From the NCBI GenBank assembly GCA_021234535.1, contig CM037837.1:310001-374000 (forward strand): 64,000 nucleotides of DNA, written 5' to 3'. Positions 25,301 to 34,400 of the stretch are shown here, piece after piece. Made by a program: the position numbers and the translations under genes. The stretch's first letter is position 1. Every line of letters starts with the position of its first letter. The stretch is from Stichopus chloronotus. Its lineage: Eukaryota > Echinodermata > Holothuroidea > Aspidochirotida > Stichopodidae. The notes beneath the pieces are model-generated. The model did no database searches and had not been told where the DNA came from. It saw nothing but the letters and a program-made list of their open reading frames with translations.

Positions 25301-28300
25301 CTTTTACAAGTTAGAGCCACGTGTAACATAGCAGTTTCAGTTACAGAGGGAGTCACAGTAGCCACATTTGCTTCTAACACACCTGACATTGTATGAGCAA
25401 AAATTTTCCAAATGGGAATGAGACACTTCCGTTAGAACGGGAGTGGGACACTCCCGTTAGATCCCTCCTCCAGAACGGTCAGTCATCAATTCCACCATAC
25501 CAGACGTTGTCCCACCCCCCAGACCAGCCCCTGTGTTATTTGCTTCTGGTAGTGTGTTATGCAGCCTTATATTTATGCTTTACCTTAAAGTAGAGTTAGC
25601 TGAGACAAGAAAAGAAAAAAAAAAACTTTGTGTCTACACTTCTTCGCGCTAATAGGACCTAATCTTTGACACGACAGAGATTTTACCCAATTAGCGATCT
25701 TTATTATGGTAACGTTTGTGCTTCTAACAGACTTAGTAAGGAGGAATACGTACTATTTTTGTATACTTACTACTTTGGTAAGACGGTCAACGGAATGCTG
25801 AGTACGATCCGCATCAGAAACTTGGACGACAGAATGACACCAATTCGAATGTTGACTTTTTTCTCACATTCCCTCCATTCTAGGCAAATTTCTCTCGTCA
25901 GAGGTATCTCGTAGTACTCCAGTAGTAAAGTTGGCCTATCTAATGGTGAAAACATCGTTGCTTCGTATCCCGTGGGAACCGTTTTGCAGATTTGGTTCGA
26001 TTCATCGATAAGGTAGACCAACTTCCAAGGCGGCAAATGATCTTCCAGATCGTTCTGAGTACATAGCGCCTTTAACTCGGCACTGAGCTCCGCTGAGCAG
26101 GGCTTGACTGGCGTATAACGAGTACCAGTCATGTTACGATGCTCGTGTAAAAGATCGAATTGGCATTCGGCGATAAACAAGTTTGGAAGAATCGGAACTA
26201 AAATGGAGAAAAATGAGCGATAGCCGAAGAATGGTCAGTTATTGGGAACTGAAATATCTCTTCGTATATATGGTAACTGTTGCAGATTCGATTTTCCTAC
26301 TTTTGTGTTGTCTCAAACATTGGTGGATCCAGGATTTTTGCTTGTAGGTGCACTAGATTTGTCGATGGTGAATGTGTGTCATTGCTCTGAAGTACTTCGA
26401 TTAAAAAAAAAATCGTGCTCTATTAAGTCTACTAGTTTCTACATCACAAACCGTGAGTAGGAGAGCGACAGTTAGACATCTGTGATAGACTAAAAAAACA
26501 AATCCAATGTACGTAGGCCATTGTGTAATCAGTGCTAGTCGGCTTTAAAGGCAAGTAACTCATCACCCCAAGCTGTATTTTTGGCTTGCGGATAGCAAAA
26601 TTCTCAACTGTTCTTCTCTTTGACTGACAGCAAAGTCGAAATATGCAGAATAGCTCATATTACACAGCGTACACAGGGATCCATTACTTCAATTACACTT
26701 GTGGAGGAATTTTAGACAGGCTGTGTGAGGAAGTTGTTGGGAGAATTGAAACTGTTAGGGGTGAAGAGTCTGTCTTTAATACGTGAATATTTTAGTCTTT
26801 GATTTTTTTGGGGGGGGAGGGGTAATGGAAGGGGTAGGTCCACGTGCATCCACAGCACTTCTTCTGGATTCATCCTTGTTCAATGGCTATGGCTGGTGGG
26901 GCTTTCAGCTTTGCCGGTAGCCCTGTTCTACACTGATTTCCTTTGCCCCCACCCCCTCCCCCTCCCCCTCCTAACGTATTCCCGAAGAGAAAACATGGAA
27001 CTTTACACAAATGCAAACAGTGACCAAAGACTTTGATGACGATTTATTATAAACTTTGCAGTGTAAAATATACCAAAGGCAGAAATAAAAATGCTACATT
27101 CGGAAAATTATACAACAATGCAAGTAAAAGTATATCTACGTTACTCCATGTGTGTTTTGCTTTTGCAAGCATTCCAGCTAACCATATAAAGTTAACTTCA
27201 TGGTTTCCTAGTGGAGGAGCAGCTGGTGAACGTCTCCAAGGCCCAGGGTAAGTTTGTTTTTTTTTTGGGGGGGGGGGGCTAAATTAGGTCCTGGAATAAT
27301 ATGCATATAAAACAGGCACTGAATTTGGAATTTGAAGTAACAATTTTATTATTCCATACATTTTGTATTTGAGCCGATAGCAATTGACGTAACTTGGCAA
27401 AAGTCAACTAGTCTTAAAGACGATGCTAGTGGTACTTGGTAAATACAAACAATTGTCGATCGACCCGTGAGGTAACATGTCTAACTCAAAGCCCAAACTT
27501 GAAAAAAAAAACATGTGCCTCTTGGGTACAGGATATTTTTTTAATGAGTATGTACAGTGGAACCGGGGGAAGGGAACGAGGGTTGATAAAAAAATGGGGA
27601 CTCATGTGTAATTCATTTTATGATTCTTGTATTCTCAACAAACCTGCTATATGTGTTAACATCCTTCATAGATTGATTTTTGTCTCATTAGTTTAGAGAT
27701 CACAGACGTGAGATTCCAACCGTCAAGGATGTGAATATGCTGCCTAGAACACACGGTGAAGAGCCTTCTCCAACCATATGGATGATTTTGTAGAGCCAAA
27801 AAGGTTCTCGTCAGCTCCATCCTATGATGGGTTTCCTTTTTAGATGTTCCTGTCTCATTTAGTCTCCCTCCCTCCCTCCCCAGCCCACCACCCCACCTCC
27901 CAGAAACAAATCTTTGCACTGCGCCTGAATATGTGCGGTATGTGAACTCATAACTGGGAGATGTGACGGGCTCGTGCTCTTGCTGTGTGACCTGGATCGA
28001 CCCATCTTCCGTTACCTGATAAAGGTCTTAGCATTAATATTTCAATGGGTTCATGTAAAAACGATCCATCGTTCTCAGTAAAGCAACATTAAGATCAAAG
28101 GCATGTAACATGAAACAACTACGATTGCGCAGAACATTTCAGAATGAATCGAACGGTGAAATGAGGAGAGATGTTAAAGGGGTGTGGTGTTCCATTCCCC
28201 TTAGGACAAAAGCTTGCAATTGAGTACCCGCAGATGTGATTTGGTGCGACAAAAGTGTAAACCAATATGAAGTTAACTTTCTTCAGTCAGTCCGTCATGT

Positions 28301-29553
28301 GGGGCCGGAGGAGGGAGGGGGGGGGGTGGTGTTGAGTGTACAATAATTCTCGATTCTAACTTTGGCGCAGTAACCGATCCGCTTTTCGTCTCGTCCATTA
28401 TTCAGCTAAATTTAGAATTTGGATAATGTATTCGTCGGTGTAAGTTTCTCTGTGTCATGTTATTCCATAATGATCCGTCTTTGGGTGGGGTCATATCCCA
28501 GATGCTCCCCAGTGATATTAAGTACAAATCTGTTTGCATTCCTGACTGTCACCCCCCCCTCCCCTACTAAATGCGCTCTTTACCAAAGGATCAAGTGACT
28601 AGAATTTGTCCGGTCAAAGGTGTGACATAAAAAAAGATGGGGGTAAAAAAAAAATGGGGGTATAAAAAATGGGGGTATTGGATGTATTAATCATTGTACA
28701 TGTTAGGTATAGCCACAAATGCATGTACCATGTACGCAAATTTGCGAGGTCAAGGGGCTAGGGACTAACACGAAATGGCTTACATTACCTTTTATTTTCT
28801 TAACAGCCATGTCAAAGGACAATTTATAACTTGATATTATCGGAATTGTCTTCTTTTAAGATGTTGTTATCACTCATTAACTGTGTACAGGTAGAGGGCC
28901 AATTAATTAAGGGACAATATACATATAGCTTAACAAGAGGACATTGTACAGCACATCATATCATAGCCAATGTTAAGATTACCATGCGGCTCTGTCAATA
29001 TTCTTCGAAACATGACATAGTCGTATTCAAGTCATATTCTTAAGAATGTCATAACTACAGTTATACCCTGGGGGACATTCTAAAACTTGTGAGCAAAGCC
29101 AGCTCCTTTTCAGTTGCATGCCCGAGTTAGAGGACTAGACACTGGTAAGTTCAGACCAGCCTGAGGGAGGTGCAATTACACCTCCCTACTCTGACTTTGA
29201 ATCGCACTCAAACCCTTTAATAAATTAAAGCGTCTTGCAAGGGGTAACAGTGCAGAAAATCCAGTCACATGACTTCCTGTCGAGTCCACCAATCTGCAGG
29301 GAAGACTTCAGGGAAGCTCATCTCAAGAATGCGGGGCCAATTAGTAATTTACATATTCATGTTTGAATGTTGTAACCATCAAACAAGTCACGTATTTGCC
29401 ACCAAACGTAAGGCACGTTACATTTTAAAACTCACCCGGTATTGTCATCAGGCACTCGTCGATAAAACCGCTGAAACAAGATAGGAACAAAATAGTCCAT
29501 TTTGTATTCTGAAGTCGCGATAGCCACCCCTTCGTATTGGACGAGTCTTCCAT
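7357..29553 (-). CDS. SLC18-like vesicular amine/acetylcholine transporter-type MFS protein (14 coding exons)
   Basis: Membrane antiporter of the SLC18 type, which loads small cationic solutes into vesicles using the proton gradient; the substrate here is unknown. Coding exons (minus strand, 5' to 3'): 29553-29436, 26197-25771, 18473-18415, 18077-17967, 17326-17231, 16158-16069, 13952-13842, 11930-11835, 10690-10612, 9977-9926, 9773-9710, 8598-8479, 7812-7767, 7519-7357. All junctions are GT-AG and in phase, giving 543 aa (VMAT2 is about 514). Visible family landmarks: TM1 FIDECLMTIPVPILP (Asp32), a lumenal loop of about 110 residues with an NMT sequon at Asn61 and six Cys, TM2 SSKFLM (Lys165), TM4 ARLLHGI (Arg225), NDHQRG loop, VGPPFGG in TM5, TM7-8 IIESALPHWM, TM10 GLLDST (Asp438), FALGPA in TM11, and a cytosolic tail with ExxxLL (Glu529, Leu533-534). 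The usual TM11 Asp is Gly465. The start is supported by an in-frame TAG eight codons upstream with no other ATG between. VMAT versus VAChT versus a separate SLC18 clade cannot be decided by eye. Confidence 0.9.
12769..12789 (+). repeat. TG dinucleotide microsatellite
   Basis: About ten TG units immediately left of the hAT-type MITE in intron 7 of the SLC18-like gene. Confidence 0.9.
12800..13211. mobile_element. Non-autonomous hAT-type MITE, 412 bp
   Basis: Both ends carry the inverted terminus CAGTGTTTCCACA. The flanking 8 bases, cctatcga at 12792-12799 and cctatcgt at 13212-13219, form a near-perfect target duplication. CAG-type ends and 8-bp duplications are hAT hallmarks. The interior contains several copies of ttccaggaaat. 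It sits in intron 7 of the SLC18-like gene. There is no transposase. Confidence 0.75.
14692..15035 (+). mobile_element. piggyBac-type MITE, copy 1
   Basis: The ends are AGGGAAATAGGGCGTTT and its inverse, directly flanked by TTAA at 14688-14691 and 15036-15039. TTAA duplication is the signature of piggyBac-type insertion. At 344 bp it is non-coding and lies in intron 6 of the SLC18-like gene. It is closely similar to the copies at 22557, 31122 and 55528. Confidence 0.75.
19600..19900 (+). repeat. Purine-rich low-complexity tract
   Basis: A long A/G-rich stretch of gaaaa-, agaaa- and aaaag-like words interrupted by single pyrimidines, just upstream of the tandem units in intron 2 of the SLC18-like gene. 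The open frames across it are lysine-rich artefacts. Confidence 0.6.
19973..20560 (+). repeat. Three diverged tandem units of about 200-215 bp
   Basis: Each unit starts with a T-run followed by caa/cat and an aattTATTCaag-like block (about 19973, 20196 and 20403). Each continues through a ggtt..gtacca-like block and ends with an nnttgaccaaaa-like block. The third unit runs into the pentapeptide-like array. Confidence 0.65.
20553..21010 (+). pseudogene. Decayed array of 15-bp units that read as pentapeptide repeats
   Basis: From about 20570 one plus-strand frame reads EANLCEANFDGANLTEAN, then further five-residue units of A/T-N-L/F/V-x-x type, until a frame break near 20710. Later blocks repeat the pattern in shifted frames (NVTNLNEENYNEAN near 20850, ANLNGTNVYEAN near 20970). 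An 88-bp higher-order duplication starts at 20634, 20722 and 20811. Alternation of A-N/D-L-x-x is the pentapeptide-repeat signature. However, the frame breaks and intronic position argue against a working gene, and a 15-bp minisatellite could mimic it. Confidence 0.45.
22557..22910 (+). mobile_element. piggyBac-type MITE, copy 2
   Basis: Same family as the 14692 copy, flanked by TTAA at 22553-22556 and 22911-22914. The right end is more diverged. It lies in intron 2 of the SLC18-like gene. Confidence 0.7.
22950..23190. other. GC-richer patch without a recognised gene
   Basis: A locally GC-rich stretch with repeated gggca..gcgc words between a MITE and the foldback element. A minus-strand open frame runs through it, but it has no splice context or family resemblance. 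Confidence 0.3.
23304..24505. mobile_element. 1.2-kb foldback element built of GATATC/GAATTC palindromes
   Basis: The termini are long inverted repeats: the left end gtatggcaaaccgttttact continues in parallel with the inverse of the right end for dozens of bases, and much of the two 600-bp arms can pair. GTCC borders both ends (23300-23303 and 24506-24509), a possible 4-bp target duplication. The interior alternates gatatc, gaattc and gatatgtacatatc palindromes every 20-30 bases. It lies in intron 2 of the SLC18-like gene and has no credible coding frame. Confidence 0.75.
24625..25202 (+). mobile_element. MITE-like element with TTAAAGGTC ends
   Basis: It begins gttaaaggtcgggtgacat and ends atgtcatcagacctttaagg, so the termini are inverted (TTAAAGGTC against GACCTTTAA). 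The interior matches the segment at 3590-4030. It lies in intron 2 of the SLC18-like gene. No coding capacity was seen. Confidence 0.5.
26559..26768 (+). mobile_element. Short inverted-repeat element with CATCACCCC ends, copy 1
   Basis: It begins ctcatcaccccaagct and ends ggggtgaagag, an inverted terminus. The interior (attacacagcgtacacaggg) matches the copy at 62144. It lies in intron 1 of the SLC18-like gene. Confidence 0.6.
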
Positions 29554-29638
29554 ACCAATTTTGGTTTCAAACGGCTTAATCGAGTTTATATCCTAGTGGT
29601 GTACAGGCCTTCTTGTTATTGCAAAAAGAACCTTGCAT
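29436..29638 (-). other. First coding exon of the SLC18-like gene with possible 5' UTR acceptor
   Basis: The ATG is at 29553 and the donor gtgagt follows 29436. The exon encodes 39 residues: a short polar N-terminus, then TM1. A long T-rich tract followed by cag ends at 29639, so the exon may begin at 29638 after an untranslated first exon farther right. That upstream exon was not found. A cag inside the exon (29471-29473) could be mistaken for an acceptor, but the frame runs through it and supplies the N-terminal residues WLSRLQ, which match the position of the VMAT N-terminus. Confidence 0.6.
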
Positions 29639-30540
29639 CTGTGGGATGAAAAGCAAAAAAAAAAAAAAATGTTTTGTCGATTGCAAACTTGACTCTGTTC
29701 AGTTATGATTTCCCTGAGGTCAGAGGTCACGACAGTAGATTCATCAGAAGATGGACTTCGGCTAACCATCGTATTTATTTTTAACATTTACTTTTAGAAC
29801 TAGCGGAAGATCCTCGGACAGAGATAAAATAAGAGACAGGAAAAAGATGAAATACGAAGTTACACGAAAGAACTTGACGTTTACGTTTTAAGTTAAGAAG
29901 GGAAAATAAACAAATCATAACAAATACACGTCACATGAGAAAAAAAAATCTCTCCCATTGGAGATGTGACTTGGAGGGAAGCCACGCGCTCCCCTCTGGC
30001 AGCATTTTTTTTTTTTGGGGGGGGGGAGGTTTTTGGGTGAGGGGGAGAGCACCAATAGGGTGAAAGGGCCTGAGAAGTGTGTGAAGGCAATTCCGGAGAT
30101 ATAGAGGGGGTTTTATCTGATGGCGAATCTCCTAGACGGTCTTCCCACAATTTTATCTTTCGTGTAACTGATGATGAACGCCATTCTCCCCTTAAAGAAA
30201 GGGTACACTCATGTCGCCATTGTTTTCTCCCCCATTCAAATGTTCAGTGAAATGCTATAGCAACAACATGAACACATTTTTTGTTTTCTTCCCAAAGGAA
30301 GAGTTTAAATGTGGAAAATCTGAAGTCATCAACCACCCCTCCCCTCCCCCCCCAAAAAAAAGTAGGCTATTGCACAAATTTTGGAAGAGTTGGTTTCGGG
30401 CATGTTCACCGCAGGGCGTCCCGTACAGTGAACTATCAACGAGCTCTAGACCCACCGACAGATTAATGCTATATGTGACGTGGACATGAGGTGTGCTGAA
30501 ATCAGCCCAGACTTGTCGGGTGCTGCCACTGACGTCTGCA
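29639..30540. other. No further gene recognised upstream of the SLC18-like gene
   Basis: Holds a minus-strand open frame at 29593-29787 that overlaps the putative 5' UTR and starts MVSRSPSSDES. It shows no family signal and has no phase-compatible donor to the transporter. Also present are a G/T-run block near 30000-30030 and C-runs near 30340. Confidence 0.4.
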
Positions 30541-30690
30541 GATAGCAGGCAGTCAAGACTGGAATCCAGAGAGCAGCCGGTAGACAACACTGGTATTCAG
30601 AGGGCAGGAATCAAGACTTGGTATTCAGAGGGCAGGCAGTCAATACGGATTTAGAGAGCAGTTAGTCATTACTGGGATTCAGAGAGCAGA
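30541..30690 (+). repeat. Minisatellite of about 32 bp, roughly five copies
   Basis: Repeats of a unit like ggtattcagagggcaggcag followed by tcaagact occur, with small length changes between copies. Confidence 0.7.
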
Positions 30691-31121
30691 GAAGAAAATG
30701 GACTCATGGTGTCATGGTTTCATAACCTAGGGCAGCAAAATATCAGGGTGGCGTCTGCTCTCTTCTAATCGTCTCCCTCTGGGGGCACTTTGAACGCTGT
30801 CAGTGAGACTCCAACTCGTGGACATTCCCTGCAAGTCACTGACAAACAGCTGGACTCTAACAGTCCTGATGCAATCCATTTTATACAACTGTGGCAGATA
30901 TATTACATTATTACAATAAACTGTCTGCTGAAGACAGCAAGCTTTTATATCTTTTCTTTGGCCCCTCAACTGGAATATGTGAAATGCTATGCTTATCCTA
31001 CTAATATTCTCTGAGCTAAACTGAGTTCCTAGGTCATCGAGCCTTCAATAGGACAAAAGTTAAAGAACATTTAAAGGAACCCAAAGAATGTTAAAATGTC
31101 CGGAAAGGCACTTAAATGGAA

Positions 31122-31472
31122 AGGGATATAGGACGTTACAATGTACCAACATATTATGTAAAGGAAACAGCTTTAAAAATTGTTAAGCCGTTCAAGTTCA
31201 CCAATAAAACATCTGCAAACGATTCGTCTCCTCAAAACGTTATGCATGTGATTAGTAACGGATGATGCATCATTTGAATTTTGAAAAGTCTGGGTGAATA
31301 AATTATTGTTGAACAACAAATAACTGAATTGTTGTCTGAGAGAAACTTGTTTCCTGAAAAGAAGGCCACCGTCCTTCCCTGTTGTGAATAATCTATCATT
31401 TTGTGTGCACAAATATCGGTTTAAAAGTAAAAAATAGGATTTTCTTCTGTAAAACAAACCCCTCATTTCCCT
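31122..31472 (-). mobile_element. piggyBac-type MITE, copy 3 (reverse orientation, degraded target sites)
   Basis: Reverse-orientation copy with end AGGGAAATG at 31472 and agggatata at 31122. The flanks are mutated away from TTAA, so this is probably the oldest copy. It shares the internal block ttttcaaaattcaaatgatg with the others. Confidence 0.65.
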
Positions 31473-31479
31473 CAAATGG

Positions 31480-34400
31480 CGCTCTCGTTGTCAATCTTTT
31501 GAATGCGTTGACCGTCACGGATTCATCATGGTTAATGCTATCGACCAACTGAGGCATTGGCAAGTGAAAATCATATACCTGTTTTTTTTTTTTTTTTTGG
31601 TGTATTCCCTACCGATCAACTTAACCCCCCCCCCCCCCCGCCGTCCTCAAAATCTTAGCGCAACAAACTGTGTAACTCTTGAGTTACTTGCTGGGACCAC
31701 GTCAGTACATAATATAGAAGAGTAAAGCAACGAAGGTGTAATGTACCGTAGTAGCATTGCCCTTACTTATTGGAGACCCTGTTTAACTGGTTTCTTTTTT
31801 CACCCGGTTGTTCTATTTGGTGTCCTGTTTCTAGTCTCGTGGAATCTGGCCTTGCATATCTAGTCAACCCATCAGTACATACTGGTAGACCTGTTACCTA
31901 CAGGTTATGAACCTAACGAACTCCAAAGAGACTGTATAGGGATAGTGTGAGGATCTCATCTAAGATTATCTATGCACAGTCGGATATTGAGAGAAATTTC
32001 ACAGCAAATTTCTACCTTTTGTGAAGCTTGGCAAAACAATGACTAAGCAAATAAATGCACGGGGCATATTGCATCCAGGGTGAACATTCTTATGCAGGAA
32101 CAGCGGTTCTGCAGGTTTGGGGACTAGGGGCTCTAGTTCCCCCCACCCGGTAAAAAAAAAAAGGCTTCACCCAAAACTGATTTGTATAAACTATAATACA
32201 TACCTTTATTTTTTGGAAAAGTAAAGCCGTAGCTAAGCCGCTACTGTTCCTATGATACTTGGAATACGTTTGTTTTATTGTTTCGTCAGCAGGAATTAAT
32301 TGCGACCTGCTATGTCATTTTCATACTTGATATGTATCAGTAGGGCTGAGGCTTGTATGTGGGGAAGGGGTGATGATTCATATTGTGGGCAAGGGGAATG
32401 TAGTAGGTTTTAGTAACTTTGTTCGGAGTAAAACGCATGCATGCTTATGCTACCACCCCTGAATTATTTGGGGCTATTTCTTTCCATATACCAGTGACTG
32501 TTAGGCCTTTACTGGCACTAAAACAAGAAAAAAAAAAAATTCCACTCACACCGACAACGTCCAATATTTCACTATATGGTGTGACGTCACTGCTATATTG
32601 CCATGAACAGAATTTTGAATAGGTGAATTGTGAATGATTCATTTTCTTATGTTTTTCGTTCTGTGATTTTTTTCCCGAAACTATACTCATTCAGACATAG
32701 ACATTAGCAAACAGCCTGGGTCTTGTGGTGCTTGTCACTTGGTACAAATCGAAGCAGGATGGGATTTCTTTCTTTCCCAGGGGTACCGAAAGTTGTTTTT
32801 TGTTTTAGTTACCCATTCTGAGACAACAAAGCGTGACCGGGGAGTTGCCAGCTGGTGTGACGAATTTCATTTGCTAAAGTCGGACAGTGGCAGTGCAGGC
32901 CTGCACGTCCCTGTTGAAAGTTTCTTTGAAACTTCACATCATTGTGTATCTAAGGGACCTTGACGCCCTTGCCGCCCGTCGATAGAGATGTGTTAACAGA
33001 AGGTTTTGTCTGTTCAGACGTTTCGACTCAGATAGGTGTCGAATTTGGCGGCAACGGACGTTGATTGTAATCGTTACACAGTTAGTGTGTTTCTGCTGCA
33101 TGACGTATTGACTGCAGTATTCAATTTGAACGTGATACTGTTCGACCAAACATGTAAAATCAGCACAGTGTTTTTTATTAAGTGTCAATCTTTACGATGG
33201 ACTATTTATTTTTACGAGTTTTGATTAATTTTTTTTTCTCAACGTGCTGAGTAATTACTCACGAAGAGTCTTTTAAACTATTTTGCTCCAATTTGGTTTA
33301 CAAAATAAAGAAAGTTATTGTAATTCCCTAAGTACAAGGTAAGCTATTGATGGACATCGTTTTTGTATTGTACCGTCGTCATGCAGTTGAAAGTATACAT
33401 TTGACACGCACTTTAGTTGGCTGGATTGAGACTGCAACAGGCCTTCACTTGTCAGAAGAAAACTGATAGGTAAATCATAGGGAAAACGTCACTTACGTAT
33501 TACACTGATATGAATAATGAATGCATGAATGCAAGAACACAAACCCAAAATTTTCAAGAGCTGGGTACGGGGGGGGGGGGGGGGGCACATCTGAAGTGCC
33601 TACAAGATTGAGAAGTGATCGCCGTTGAGAGATTGAGAGGTGCACTCAAACGCATCTCCGGATCTTTTTGGTAATTGGGATGCAAAAAAAAAAACAAAAT
33701 GGTGCCATTTAGAGATTTTCTTGCCAATTTTGAAATGTCCGTACCCTATATATTGTCAGCTTCTATTCGACCAAGCCCTTTCTTTTTCACAAGGAGGGAG
33801 AGGCTATATCAGGGAGATGCCCCCCCCTTATACCCTGGTGGAGAACACTGTAAGTGAGCATGGATTCGATGTACTGATGAGATGTCATTATGTCTGACAA
33901 ATAGCAACTCCCTGGTCTGAAGCAGATCCACGAAATTCTTGCCAGGCCATTTAGAGCCCGAGGGGTCACAGATTTGGAAGATGTCAACCATGGTTAGGTG
34001 AGAACTGGACTAAAACTGATCGATCCTGGTCAGCTAGGACTTACAACATCCTGTCAGGAAGATTGCAAATCTTATTTATCGAAAGTGACAACTCGCAATG
34101 ACTTGGCCCTACATAGAATATTTTTTTGGCATAAAAATCCCATTCAAATTGCAGGAACTTTAGTACTTTCGACTGTCTCTGGGAATTCAAATTTCAAGTA
34201 CGTTTTTATTTTTTACTTCTTTAAAGTAGGTTTTTACACGTCGACTAAGAATTTAGTTCGTAATTTTTGTAGTTCCAGGTCACAATCATGGTGTCTTGGG
34301 GCCGGGGGGAAAGCTTGCTAGTATCCCCCAGTTCTAAGAATTGGGGGCATGTTCACCCCTTCTCCCCCTCCCCCCCCCCCTTAAAAATGAATATCATGTC

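Noticed and set aside
25770..25772. In-frame TAG at the end of transporter exon 2 as a true stop
   Set aside because: The gtaagt donor overlaps the codon. Splicing after TA to exon 3, which starts with C, gives Tyr182 and continues the transporter.
29471..29473. Acceptor-like tttcag inside transporter exon 1
   Set aside because: The frame is open through it and encodes the expected TM1 start, so no intron is needed.
29593..29787. Minus-strand frame MVSRSPSSDES as the transporter N-terminus
   Set aside because: No phase-compatible donor joins it to exon 2, while an uninterrupted exon starting at 29553 supplies a VMAT-like N-terminus and TM1.
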